From the NCBI RefSeq assembly GCF_001314325.1, contig NZ_CP009430.1, positions 124,001-188,000 of the forward strand: a DNA stretch of 64,000 bases, written 5' to 3'. The translations under genes and the position numbers were made by a program. The DNA comes from Sphingopyxis macrogoltabida. Lineage in GTDB: Bacteria > Pseudomonadota > Alphaproteobacteria > Sphingomonadales > Sphingomonadaceae. Shown here piece after piece: positions 44,725-53,744 of this stretch (position 1 is its first letter; each line of letters opens with the position of its first letter). Under the pieces are notes generated by a model. It saw only the letters and a program-made list of their open reading frames with translations, had not been told where the DNA came from and ran no database searches.

Positions 44725-46275
44725 CTAGGGCCCGGGTTGGCCGCTCCCGAAATGAACCTTCAGCAGATGGTCCAGCTGCGGCTTGCGAAATCCGTCGACG
44801 ACGCTCGAACGCGGCGCAAAATGGGCAAGGCGGTCGTCGGCTTCGGAATAGCGCGGCCAATCGGGAACCAGCGCGCAGCGCGGGACGCCCGTTTTGGCAA
44901 AGGCGATCCAGCAAGCGGAAACACCTTCTCCAAAGCGGCGATCTTCTTCGTCGACCGGCCCGGCAAGCGCGGCGAAATAGTCGAGTGTCCCGAACAGATA
45001 TGGAATCTCGGAGCCATGCGCGGCCCCCTTCGCGCGGTCGCGGCGGGCAGCCGCAACATAGCCGAAATGATAGAGGTAAGAGGGCGCGCCGCGCGCCGTA
45101 CGCGCCGCGAGCCAGCGCGCGGGTGCGACGAACCAGGCGTCGCCGAGTATCTGGCGGGCGAGCTCGTCGTCGGCAAGTCCCGCCCCATAGGCCGCGCGGC
45201 CGGCGGCCGGGTCGGGACCGAGATAGTCGAGCGCCGCTGCCGGCGGGACGCCCATGGCTAGGATGACGCTCGCTTCATTGCTGTTGGCGCCGACGAGTAG
45301 CGGGACATCGACGGGTTCGGCGCGCGACAAGGTGCGCCAGGGCGCTTCGCGTATCAGTTTGCCGTCAAGGATCGGGCCGGTCATGGCGCCTGCGGTGCGG
45401 ACATCTCCCGCCGCGACGAGCGCAGCGGCGGGAAGCGCGCGCAATTCGGCGGGCGATGCGTCGATCCGAGCGCCGGCACGCAGCGCCAGCGCGGCGCCGA
45501 GCGCTTCCTGCTCGGCGAGCGGACGCGGATCGAGCAACCCAACGCCGGACTGCACGATCGCGCGCGCGAAGAGCCCCTTCGCCTCGGGCAGCGCCAGGAT
45601 CGTCGTCACCCCGATCGCGCCCGCAGACTCGCCGAACAGCGTCACCTGGTGGGGATCGCCGCCAAAGGCTGCGATATTCTTCCGGACCCAGCGCAGTGCG
45701 GCAAGCTGGTCCATCAGCCCATAATTGGCGATCGCCTCGCCGCGCGGCGCGCCCTTGGAGAGCGACGGATGCGCGAAATAGCCAAGGGACCCCAGGCGAT
45801 AATTGATCGTCACGAGAATGACGCCCTGCCGCGCGAAGGCGGTGCCGTCGAACGCCGGGAAGGTGCCCGAGCCGATGACATGCGCGCCGCCGTGAATCCA
45901 GACCATCACGGGAAGCTTTCTCGCGCCCTTGGGACGCCAGATGTTGAGCTGGAGGCAATCTTCGGACTGACGATCGGCGACCCCGCCGGCGACGAGCGCG
46001 GGCCGAACCGTCTGCGGGCAAGCGGGACCCAAGTTCGAGGCACCGCGCACGCCCGTCCAGCGCGGCGCCGCTTGCGGCGCGCGCCAGCGCAGCGGGCCGA
46101 CCGGAGCCGCGGCGAAGGGGATGTCGAAAAATCGCTCGATGCCAGCCTCGCTCGTTCCGGCTAGGCGCCCCTGCGCCAGCTTCACCGCCGGCGCGACATC
46201 CGCCGCGAGAGCGGCCGGAGCCGGCGCGAGCAGCGCCGCGGCTGCAAGCACCCCGATCGCCACCCAATGCCGCAC
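44725..46275 (-). CDS. Type B carboxylesterase, secreted
   Basis: A 516-residue carboxylesterase. EDCLQLNIWRP, WIHGGAHVIGSGT (oxyanion hole), LFGESAGAIGVTT (nucleophile Ser), Glu in VGANSNEASV and His in GAAHGSEIPYLFG complete the triad. GTG 46275 starts a signal peptide (RHWVAIGVLAAAALLAP...ALAA) and follows AAGGAAG; the longer open frame runs into the receptor gene. It sits 38 bp after the TonB receptor stop, so imported or periplasmic esters are the likely substrates. Confidence 0.93.
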   Translation of the reverse strand: MRHWVAIGVLAAAALLAPAPAALAADVAPAVKLAQGRLAGTSEAGIERFFDIPFAAAPVGPLRWRAPQAAPRWTGVRGASNLGPACPQTVRPALVAGGVADRQSEDCLQLNIWRPKGARKLPVMVWIHGGAHVIGSGTFPAFDGTAFARQGVILVTINYRLGSLGYFAHPSLSKGAPRGEAIANYGLMDQLAALRWVRKNIAAFGGDPHQVTLFGESAGAIGVTTILALPEAKGLFARAIVQSGVGLLDPRPLAEQEALGAALALRAGARIDASPAELRALPAAALVAAGDVRTAGAMTGPILDGKLIREAPWRTLSRAEPVDVPLLVGANSNEASVILAMGVPPAAALDYLGPDPAAGRAAYGAGLADDELARQILGDAWFVAPARWLAARTARGAPSYLYHFGYVAAARRDRAKGAAHGSEIPYLFGTLDYFAALAGPVDEEDRRFGEGVSACWIAFAKTGVPRCALVPDWPRYSEADDRLAHFAPRSSVVDGFRKPQLDHLLKVHFGSGQPGP

Positions 46276-46313
46276 GCCGGCTTCCTTCCCCTTCCGGCCA
46301 GCGGCGAGGGGCA

Positions 46314-48551
46314 CTAGAATGAGATGCGTCCTTCGACCCCGATGACGCGGGGCTGGCTGTAGCGATTGATCGTCGGCGCCTGCGCAACATAGTAGATTTT
46401 GTCGAAGAGGTTGTTCGCAAAGGCGCTGATGCTGACCTTCCCGACCTCGACCCCGACGCGAAGATTGACGAGGACATAGTCGTCGAGATCGACCGAGCTC
46501 GCCGTGAGCTCCTGCTTGCCGCCCCATTGGCCACTGACAAGAACGTTGCTGGTGAGCGATATGTCGTTCGTGACCGGGTAGCGCAGGTTGAGGTTGGCCG
46601 AGGCGAGCCAGTCGGGGACCTGCGCGAGCTCGAGGCCGTCATAACGGCCGCTCTTGACCTTGCCACCTTGGCGCGATCCGCTGAGCGCGAGACGCCCGCT
46701 CCCCTCACCGAGATCGAATCCCTGGCTATACTCGGCCTCGACGCCCCAGCTCTTCGCATCGCCCGCGTTGGTGAGATAGGCGACCGCCGCGACCGGACAC
46801 GCCGGATTGGTGAGCGCACAACCGTCGTCGACCTGAGCGATCAGATCTTCAAGCTCGGTATAATAGCCGGCGATCGCGAAATAGCCGCGGCGCACCGGGC
46901 TTCCTTTGAAACCCGCTTCGTAGGAGGTGCTGTTCTCGTTGCCGAAAAGGACCTGCACCGGGCTCGGGGCTCGCGGGTCGGAGAGACGCGTGTTGAAGCC
47001 GCCGGCGCGATAGCTGCTCCCGACCTTGGCATAGGCAAGGACGTCACGCGTGAGCTTATAGGAGAGTGTCGCATTATAGGAGAGATTGTCGGCGTTGATG
47101 CTGTCGTCGATGACCCGCGAGGGGCCGCCGGTCGGCAGGCCGGTGCCAAGATCATAGAGCCGCGCGCTAATGCTGCGGCTGTCGCGGGTGTAGCGCAACT
47201 CGCCGGTCAGGTTGAGACTTTCGGTGATGTCGTAACCGAGCGAGCCATATGCCGCATAGCTTTCGAAATGGAGCCGCGCGGGGGCGATATTGCCCGGCGA
47301 TGGATTGGCGAGTGTCGGCGTGCGCGTCGTCGTCACCGAGAAATCGCTGTCGAGCAGCAGCATCTCGGCGCCGACCAGCCAGGCCAGCGGGCCGTTCGAG
47401 CCGGTGACATGGATGTCTTGCGAGAAATTGTCGGTCGTATCGACGACATAGGAGGCGGTGTTCGGATCGAGCGGGGTCAGCGCCCCGACCTCTCCCGCAG
47501 CGCGAGCGCGCGCCAGTTCTGCGGGGCTAATAGCATCATTGTCGAGATCATATTCGGAATGGCGCTTGCGAAACGAGGTCGTCGAGGTGAGGTCGGCGCC
47601 GCCGAGATCGACGCGAACGATCGCCTGCAGCCCGTCGACGTCCTGACTCGCGCGCGGCGCGGTGTTCCATGGATAGCGGAAGCGGTCCTGGATATAGCCG
47701 CCCGGGAAGCCGGGCGTGCCCGCTGGAATAAAAATCTGATAATGGATGGCGGGCGTCGTCAGCCGCTGCGTCTCGGCAATGATGATCGCATCGACGGGCC
47801 CGCGCTTAAGGCGCAGCTGGCCGCGAAGGCCATGCCCCTTCTGCCGGTCGAAATAAACGTCATTGTCCGGGTTGTAGAAGAAGCCCTTGTCCTGCTCGAC
47901 AAGATCGCCGCTCAGGCGAAGAGCGAGGCCGTCGGCGAGCGGGACATTGACCGCGCCCTGCATCTGGAAGCTGTTGTTTTCGAAACCATAGCGTGCGCTC
48001 GCCCAGCCCGAGAGGTCGAATTGGGGCTCGGCCGAGATGATGTTGATCGCGCCTCCGACCGCATTGCGGCCGTAAAGCGCACCCTGCGTGCCGCGCAGCA
48101 CCTCAACGCGGCCGATGTCGAGCAAGTCGAGCCGGGTGAAGTTGCGTCCGCCGACCGGACCGCCCGCGATATAGGCGCCATTGCGGTAGAGCCCGACGCT
48201 GGGATCGCCATTGGTCGCGCGCGCGGTCGAGGAGGCACGGATCGAGATTTCGGAAGTGACCGATGAATTGAGATTGTTGAAACGCACGCTCGGCTGGTCG
48301 GCAAGGAGTTCGCCGCTTCCCGTCGCCCCGCCGCGGTCGGTGAGCGAAGTGATATCGATGACCGAAGCTGCGGTCGGCACGTCGGCGAGCCGCTCTTCGC
48401 GGCGCCGCGCCGTGACAACAATCGCGCCATCGTCGGCTGCCTCGGCGGCCGGAAGGGCCTCGGGACTCTCTTCCTGACCGAAGGCGGGCGTGGCTGACGC
48501 AGCCGCCCAAATGGCAGCCGTGCAGAAAAGAAGATGCGCCTGGCGTCCCAT
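46314..48551 (-). CDS. TonB-dependent outer-membrane receptor
   Basis: A 745-residue receptor with signal peptide (MGRQAHLLFCTAAIWAAASATPAFGQ), TonB-box region GAIVVTARRREERLADVPTAA, plug motif VEVLRGTQGALYGRNAVGG and a barrel ending PRVIGVEGRISF. ATG 48551 is preceded by GGGGAGAG. Heads the operon with the esterase and serine hydrolase. A 16-bp near-palindrome 26 bp upstream is shared with the promoter region at 50.78 kb. Confidence 0.95.
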   Translation of the reverse strand: MGRQAHLLFCTAAIWAAASATPAFGQEESPEALPAAEAADDGAIVVTARRREERLADVPTAASVIDITSLTDRGGATGSGELLADQPSVRFNNLNSSVTSEISIRASSTARATNGDPSVGLYRNGAYIAGGPVGGRNFTRLDLLDIGRVEVLRGTQGALYGRNAVGGAINIISAEPQFDLSGWASARYGFENNSFQMQGAVNVPLADGLALRLSGDLVEQDKGFFYNPDNDVYFDRQKGHGLRGQLRLKRGPVDAIIIAETQRLTTPAIHYQIFIPAGTPGFPGGYIQDRFRYPWNTAPRASQDVDGLQAIVRVDLGGADLTSTTSFRKRHSEYDLDNDAISPAELARARAAGEVGALTPLDPNTASYVVDTTDNFSQDIHVTGSNGPLAWLVGAEMLLLDSDFSVTTTRTPTLANPSPGNIAPARLHFESYAAYGSLGYDITESLNLTGELRYTRDSRSISARLYDLGTGLPTGGPSRVIDDSINADNLSYNATLSYKLTRDVLAYAKVGSSYRAGGFNTRLSDPRAPSPVQVLFGNENSTSYEAGFKGSPVRRGYFAIAGYYTELEDLIAQVDDGCALTNPACPVAAVAYLTNAGDAKSWGVEAEYSQGFDLGEGSGRLALSGSRQGGKVKSGRYDGLELAQVPDWLASANLNLRYPVTNDISLTSNVLVSGQWGGKQELTASSVDLDDYVLVNLRVGVEVGKVSISAFANNLFDKIYYVAQAPTINRYSQPRVIGVEGRISF

Positions 48552-48576
48552 AAGTCTCTCCCCATCGTCTTATTAC

Positions 48577-48592
48577 AATTATTATCGATAAT
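48577..48592. promoter_or_regulatory. Operator-like site AATTATTATCGATAAT upstream of TonB receptor
   Basis: Contains the perfect 12-bp palindrome ATTATCGATAAT (48581-48592). The identical 16 bases occur at 50781-50796 beside the gntR gene. In an otherwise very GC-rich island, two exact copies placed in two promoters argue for binding sites of the adjacent GntR regulator. Confidence 0.65.
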
Positions 48593-48649
48593 TTTGTGCA
48601 TAAGGACGAATGAGTCAAGCCGGAAAACGGCACCCGTCCGGGGCCGCCC

Positions 48650-49963
48650 TCAGCGGGGATTGGGGACTATCGCGCTCAGGAGGTCGCAAAAGCCACGCGC
48701 CGTAGCGGCAAGCGGCTCGGGTACGACGGTCGATAATATGTCGGTCGCGGCATGATGGTGGCGGTGCGCCCCGAAAATGCCGGCGTGGCGCGTGTAGCCC
48801 GCCTTGATCACTTCAGAGAGCTCGCCCGCAGCTCCCTCGGAGGACGGATAGGCCATCTCGATGCCGGGCTGACCGTCGAAAATTTGCCGGGCACGTTCGA
48901 CGAGCTCGGGTGAGGTCATAAGGAAGCGATAGGGATCAGCGCTCGGCAGCGGGAGCAATCGTCCCGGCATTTCCTGATAGTCGCGCGCCGCGGCATTGGC
49001 GCCGAGATGCAGCCAGAAGGCGGTTTCGGACGGCGGCGGGCCAATGTCCTTGACGATGTGGCTCGCGCCGAGGTTCTCATATTCGTGCCCGCTGTTACAC
49101 ACGAACAAGAGGCTGTGCTGCGCGAAGACGCGCGGCATCCAGTCGGCGAGCGCGAGCCAAATCGCGATGCCTGGCCCGCGTTCGCCGGCACAATCGGTCC
49201 AACCCGAGCGCGGCGTCGAGACGACCAACCAGGGTCGCCCGGCGCGGACGCGGCGTCCGATGATATTCTCGGCCTTGCGTGTCCCGTTGCGTCCAAGCAG
49301 GGTGAGCCTTGCCGGGCGGCTGTGGCGCGCCGCCTCGATGACGGGCGTAGCAAGGCGCGGCGCAAGCAACGCGAGCGGCATGTCCGATGCGGGTCGATCC
49401 GCGGGCGTGTTGAGGAGGAGAGCCTCGCCTGTCGGACCCGTCGTCACGAGGATCACGGCGCTCGCGCCGCGCGCGAGTGCATCGGCGAGCGGCTCGCGCG
49501 CGGCGCGATCGGTGAGGCTCGACCAGCGGCGATAAGGCAGCCGCACGATGGCAATTGCCCCGTCGAGGCGCTCGAACGTCTCGGCGAGCCGCAGCGGCGC
49601 ATCGAGGCCGGCCTCGCCGGTTTCGACGGCGAGTGGCTGCGCGACGAGCGGGACCTTCAGATCCTCGAGCGCCAGTTCGGAGAGCGTGGCCTCGAACCAG
49701 GGCACGTCGAACCCCTGCCGCTCGACCGCAAAGCCGGCGGCCGCCAAGCGTTTTGCGGCCCAGTCGGCGGTCCAGCGGTCGCCCGCGCCGCCCGACTGCT
49801 TGTTGCCCGCCTCGGCGTAGGATTTAAGGTCAGCGAAGAGTCGCTCGGGCTCGAACATCGCCATATCCCCGGAAACGGCAGCCGCGGAGCTCGCCTGAAT
49901 TGCGATCGGCGCGGCAAGCCCGGCCTTGAGCAAGGTACGCCGATCGGTGGAATGGGGATTCAT
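48650..49963 (-). CDS. M28-like metallopeptidase fold protein with Tat signal, ligands partly lost
   Basis: A 437-residue exported protein. The N-terminus DRRTLLKAGLAAPIAIQASSAAA is a twin-arginine-like signal. The layout recalls M28 aminopeptidases: an inserted PA-like segment (residues ~110-220), then VSTPRSGWTDCAGERGPGIAIWLALA, FVCNSGHEYENLGASHIV and HHHAATDILSTVVP. At the places of the M28 metal ligands it has Pro-Arg for the HxD, Glu for the Asp, His-Glu for Glu-Glu and Gly for the late Asp, with only the final His kept. It may be a non-peptidase relative. ATG 49963 overlaps the gntR stop. Confidence 0.65.
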   Translation of the reverse strand: MNPHSTDRRTLLKAGLAAPIAIQASSAAAVSGDMAMFEPERLFADLKSYAEAGNKQSGGAGDRWTADWAAKRLAAAGFAVERQGFDVPWFEATLSELALEDLKVPLVAQPLAVETGEAGLDAPLRLAETFERLDGAIAIVRLPYRRWSSLTDRAAREPLADALARGASAVILVTTGPTGEALLLNTPADRPASDMPLALLAPRLATPVIEAARHSRPARLTLLGRNGTRKAENIIGRRVRAGRPWLVVSTPRSGWTDCAGERGPGIAIWLALADWMPRVFAQHSLLFVCNSGHEYENLGASHIVKDIGPPPSETAFWLHLGANAAARDYQEMPGRLLPLPSADPYRFLMTSPELVERARQIFDGQPGIEMAYPSSEGAAGELSEVIKAGYTRHAGIFGAHRHHHAATDILSTVVPEPLAATARGFCDLLSAIVPNPR

Positions 49964-50700
49964 GTCGCTTTCGCCCGGCGGCGGCCGGATTTCGGCTTTG
50001 CGTGGCGGGCCTTATACTCCTCGAGTGCGCGGCCGAAGCTTTCCTGCGTCACCCCGATCAGGTCGCGCGCCGCGAAATCGGCGGCATCGCCGTCGCGCGC
50101 GATGATGTGCCGGCAGAGCTCCTCATAGAGAACTGCCGATCGCCGTCCCGCTTCGTTGCCGTGCGTTTCGATATAGCTGTCGGTGTAGACATTGTGCTGC
50201 CAGCGAGCGAGCAGCGCGACCCGGTCGAGCAGCTCCAATGCAAGCGGCGCATTGCTGCGCTTGGCGATGAAGCGACCGATGCGGTTCGAGACCTTGATAT
50301 GCTCGAACGTATTTTCGGTCCGCTGGGTGACGTCCTTATATTCGACGAGCCGGTGCATCAGCTCGCGGCCGTCGCGGTCGGTCATTTCGCTCGCCGCGAG
50401 GCGGCATACGACGCCGAAGAGCGATTTCCAGAGTTCGTAGACCTCAATCGCCGCATGTTCGTCGATATCGATGACATAGGTGCCGCGCCACGGCACAACC
50501 TTGACGAGGCCGATGCGCGCGAGATGGCGAAAGGCCTCGCGCACCGGCGCATGGCTCACCCCGAAGCGCGCGGCGATTTCGCGCTCGCGCAGCCAGGAAC
50601 CCGGTGGGATCCGCCATTCGACGATATCGTCGGTCAGCAAGCGCGCGATAACGCGGTCCTGGGTCGGCGCGTTGCCGTCCTCCATCTTCGTCGCGGCCAT
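49960..50700 (-). CDS. GntR-family regulator (FadR/FCD subfamily)
   Basis: A 246-residue regulator. The winged helix is PPGSWLREREIAARFGVSHAPVREAFRHLARIGLVKVVPWRGTYV, followed by an all-helical FCD ligand domain (residues ~95-220). It is co-translated with the M28-like gene and divergent from the serine hydrolase at 50834. The shared palindromes at 48577 and 50781 are the obvious candidate targets, so it probably controls both arms of this island. Confidence 0.92.
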   Translation of the reverse strand: MAATKMEDGNAPTQDRVIARLLTDDIVEWRIPPGSWLREREIAARFGVSHAPVREAFRHLARIGLVKVVPWRGTYVIDIDEHAAIEVYELWKSLFGVVCRLAASEMTDRDGRELMHRLVEYKDVTQRTENTFEHIKVSNRIGRFIAKRSNAPLALELLDRVALLARWQHNVYTDSYIETHGNEAGRRSAVLYEELCRHIIARDGDAADFAARDLIGVTQESFGRALEEYKARHAKPKSGRRRAKAT

Positions 50701-50780
50701 TTCTCTCCGTTCGGCTTTTCTCGCTCACAGCGCCCATCCTAGTCGGGCGGGGCCGCCGAGCAATCGATGATTGCGAATGA

Positions 50781-50796
50781 AATTATTATCGATAAT
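50781..50796. promoter_or_regulatory. Operator-like site AATTATTATCGATAAT between gntR and serine hydrolase
   Basis: Identical over 16 bases to the site at 48577-48592; palindromic core ATTATCGATAAT at 50785-50796. It lies 81 bp upstream of gntR and 38 bp upstream of the TTG start of the hydrolase, suitable for control of both. Confidence 0.65.
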
Positions 50797-50833
50797 ATCA
50801 ACAATGACAAGCATCAGAAATGGGAGCCGGATT

Positions 50834-51838
50834 TTGAAGCGCGCCATCCTCCTTCTTGCCGCCGCGACTGCGATGGCCGCTGCCGCAGCGGCCGAGCCGT
50901 CTCCCCTTCCCGGCTGCACTGCAGCCCTTGCCTATTCCGAGGCGCATGAGGGCGTCGCGCTGTTAATACTTGAGGACGGCAAGGTCCGCTGCCGTTCGGC
51001 GGATATCACCAAGCCTCAAGAGCTCTGGTCGGGAACGAAGAGCCTCGTAGGGCTGATGGCCGCGGCCGCCGTGCAAGACGGGCTGCTGACGCTCGATGAA
51101 CGGGCATCGGACACGCTCGCCGAATGGAGAAGCGATCCCGCGAAGGCGCAGGTCACGCTTCGCCAGCTGCTGTCGATGACGAGCGGGCAGGCTTCCACCG
51201 TCGGCAGACCGCAGGGGTATCTCGACTCGGTGAAGGCGCCGCTCGCCGCGCCGCCGGGCAGCAAATTCCAATATGGCCCGGCTCCGATGCAGATCTTCGG
51301 CGAGATTATACGCCGCAAGCTGGTCGCCCAAGGCGAGGACGGCAATCCGCGTCATTATGTCGAGCGGCGCATTCTGACACCTCTGGGTGTGAGGGTCGGC
51401 GATTGGCGGAGCGGCCCCGATGGCGCTCCGCTCATGCCGCAGGGGCTTGTACTGGCCGCCGCCGAATGGGCAAAGATCGGCGAATTCGTCCGTGCGGGCG
51501 GAGTGCATGACGGCAATGCGCTTGTCGATGCGACCGCCTTCGCCGATCTTTTCAAGGGCAGCGGCGCCAACCCGGCCTATGGGCTGACCTGGTGGTTGCC
51601 GCGCGCATCGCCCGCATCCGATCCTGTCACCCGCTCGACCGACATCACGGTTCACGCCGCCGAACTGCCTGCCGACATGGTGGTCGCCGCCGGCGCGGGC
51701 GACCAGCGCCTTTATGTCATTCCATCGAGGCGGCTCACGATCGTGCGCCAGGCCAAGCTCGATCTGATGGCGCTTGCAGCTGGCAGAAAGAGCGACTGGT
51801 CCGACAGCGACTTCCTTGCCCTGCTGCTGGCTAGATAG
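50834..51838 (+). CDS. Serine hydrolase, beta-lactamase fold, secreted
   Basis: A 334-residue protein. TTG 50834 is chosen because GGGAG lies seven bases upstream and the product then begins with a signal peptide (LKRAILLLAAATAMAAAAAAEP); the open frame from 50771 would run through the operator. The nucleophile motif is WSGTKSLVGLM (S-x-x-K), followed by QLLSMTSGQAS and YGPAPMQIFGEI in the tyrosine position. Probably a periplasmic esterase or peptidase belonging to the island of the divergent gntR gene. Confidence 0.87.
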   Translation: MKRAILLLAAATAMAAAAAAEPSPLPGCTAALAYSEAHEGVALLILEDGKVRCRSADITKPQELWSGTKSLVGLMAAAAVQDGLLTLDERASDTLAEWRSDPAKAQVTLRQLLSMTSGQASTVGRPQGYLDSVKAPLAAPPGSKFQYGPAPMQIFGEIIRRKLVAQGEDGNPRHYVERRILTPLGVRVGDWRSGPDGAPLMPQGLVLAAAEWAKIGEFVRAGGVHDGNALVDATAFADLFKGSGANPAYGLTWWLPRASPASDPVTRSTDITVHAAELPADMVVAAGAGDQRLYVIPSRRLTIVRQAKLDLMALAAGRKSDWSDSDFLALLLAR

Positions 51839-51947
51839 GTAAAAGGCCGGCAGCTCGGCGGGTTCTAGATTTGGTCGCAGCCAAAGCCGTGCGCGGACAC
51901 CATCGCGGGCTGCGCCTATCTACCAATATCCGCGCCGCGCCGCTGAT

Positions 51948-52215
51948 ATGTGGAACCTGCAGCGTCGCTTCGACTGGAGTGCCAGCAACAGCCCGACGCA
52001 CCGCGCCAGCCTTTCCTCACGGGCGCGCTTTCCGACGATCTTCAAGCGCTTCAACGCGGCGATTCCGAACCCCGCACTCCGTCCCGAACGCGCGACCAAT
52101 GCCCGAGATCGGCGGCAGCTGGGCGTTGGTTGGCGTACGCCTCGACGGCGCACCCTTCTATAGCTGGATCGACGATGCGATATTCGCCATGGTTGGCCGA
52201 GCCATAACTGAGTGA
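51948..52215 (+). pseudogene. TonB-dependent receptor barrel remnant
   Basis: Two overlapping frames encode parts of a receptor barrel. ARFPTIFKRFNAAIPNPALRPERATN (about 52015-52100) is the classic late-barrel motif, and the other frame continues EIGGSWALVGVRLDGAPFYSWIDDAIFAM to about 52190. A frameshift near 52100 separates them, and everything on both sides is missing. It is a scrap of a further receptor gene. Confidence 0.72.
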
Positions 52216-52529
52216 ATTGACCGCTTTCGGGCCGTAAGCTTGCACGAGCGGTCAGGATAGCCACTACCTAATCCAGGGCATTGGACAGAAAGCTAGTGGC
52301 GATGGTGGCGGATGTCCCCCGTACTGGCAGTGATAATTGATCAATGTCTCGTTGCGGCCGGCAAAATCTCACGGTCAGCGCCTACATGCAACCATTGGCA
52401 TTTCGTATGCAACATGGAGGCTAATATAAGCAACAATTTACCAATTTATGCGATGAACTGGTATTGCAATGCAACAACGCATGTCGTATTGATTGACTGG
52501 CGAACCGCCGCTGAAAACTAGGAATCCTG
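52216..52529. promoter_or_regulatory. Upstream region of ietA
   Basis: 314 bp without a gene and lower in GC than its surroundings from about 52400 on. It holds an 11-bp odd palindrome TTGCA-A-TGCAA (52464-52474), followed by CAACGCATG. The downstream ATPase has a C-terminal helix-turn-helix, so autoregulation at this site is possible but unproven. Confidence 0.4.
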
Positions 52530-53744
52530 ATGTCATCCATGGACCATTTCCCCATTATCCAAGCGCTGTGCCGTGCCGCCGTGCCGAACGCGTCGCCGGC
52601 CGTGCGGAAGCAAATTGAACGACTAAGGGACGCGCTCAAGAACGGCGGAGATTCCAAGCAGGCGGCTGCTCTGACCACAATTCTCAACAATGCGGAGAGG
52701 AGCCGCGAGATTGCACCGAGCCGCATAGAGCGCTCCAAGGCGCTTGTGTCAGGCGAAGACCTCTCCAGGAATACTCCATTGCCGGTTGATCGGGAGACCG
52801 CGGCTCCGCTGGCTGAAATTATTTTCCCGGACGCAACAGACGAGAATGCACCGATTTTCGACGAGCGAATTTCGAATGCCATTGAATCAGTGGTCGACGA
52901 GTGGTCGAATATTGAGGCCCTGTTTGAAGTCGGCGTCCATCCGTCCTTGACCTGCCTAATTTATGGGGCTCCCGGAACCGGTAAGACCCGGCTGGCGCTG
53001 TGGATGGCCCGCCGCTTAGACCTACCTGTCGTCCTAGTTCGGCTCGACGGGTTGGTTTCCTCATTCCTGGGGACAACTGCACGAAATATCGGCAATCTGT
53101 TCACGTTCGCCAATAGGTTCAAGTGCATGCTTCTACTCGATGAATTCGATGCGATAGCGAAGCTTCGCGACGATCCACAAGAGGTTGGCGAGATCAAACG
53201 TGTCGTAAATGCACTTCTGCAGAATCTTGACTCCCGGCGGGGCGTCGGACTGACGATCGGCATAACAAATCATCCCAACCTGCTGGATCCCGCTGTCTGG
53301 CGGCGTTTTGAAGTCCAACTCGAAATTCCACGCCCGGAATTCGACGTGAGGAAGGCTATTGCAGAATCCTTTTCCGCGCCCGTGATCATTCCCGACAGTC
53401 ATCTCAGGCTGATCGCTTGGTTTACAGAAGGCGCCACCGGAGCGGAAATCGAGACCCTTGTCCGCACATACAAGAAGGCAACCGCAGTAAGAGACGGTCA
53501 GGCGCGGGAACTTCTGGATACCCTGCGCCAGTTTGCCACTCTAAATGCTGCGCGCGTTCATAGTGAGCGTAGGGAGTTGCTTTTCGGAGGCACGGGCAGA
53601 TTATTCCGCGCGTTGCGCGACGACCGCTCAGTGAACCTTTCGATGTCAGACATCGGTGAGATCGCTGGCAAGGACAAATCAACTGTGAGCCGCCAAATCG
53701 GAAAGATTGAAGAGGATCAGGAGGACGACAGCATCAATGGCTAG
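52530..53744 (+). CDS. ietA: IetA-like AAA ATPase of an IetAS defence / toxin-antitoxin module
   Basis: A 404-residue AAA ATPase. Walker A is GAPGTGKT at residues 146-153, Walker B LLLDEFD with Asp204-Glu205, the sensor region ITNHPNLLDPAVWRRFEVQLEIP carries the arginine finger pair. The N-terminal ~120 residues are helical. The C-terminus LSMSDIGEIAGKDKSTVSRQIGKI is a helix-turn-helix, unusual for a protease partner. ATG 52530 follows AGGA. It overlaps a subtilisin-like protease gene by eight bases. An AAA ATPase with an S8 protease matches IetAS, described on Agrobacterium Ti plasmid pTi-SAKURA as plasmid-stabilising, with the ATPase as antitoxin, and later reported as anti-phage. Confidence 0.88.
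   Translation: MSSMDHFPIIQALCRAAVPNASPAVRKQIERLRDALKNGGDSKQAAALTTILNNAERSREIAPSRIERSKALVSGEDLSRNTPLPVDRETAAPLAEIIFPDATDENAPIFDERISNAIESVVDEWSNIEALFEVGVHPSLTCLIYGAPGTGKTRLALWMARRLDLPVVLVRLDGLVSSFLGTTARNIGNLFTFANRFKCMLLLDEFDAIAKLRDDPQEVGEIKRVVNALLQNLDSRRGVGLTIGITNHPNLLDPAVWRRFEVQLEIPRPEFDVRKAIAESFSAPVIIPDSHLRLIAWFTEGATGAEIETLVRTYKKATAVRDGQARELLDTLRQFATLNAARVHSERRELLFGGTGRLFRALRDDRSVNLSMSDIGEIAGKDKSTVSRQIGKIEEDQEDDSING

Noticed and set aside
46527..48266. A 579-codon plus-strand frame opposite the TonB receptor
   Set aside because: It is fully antisense to a receptor gene with signal peptide, plug and barrel motifs; long antisense frames are expected at this GC content.
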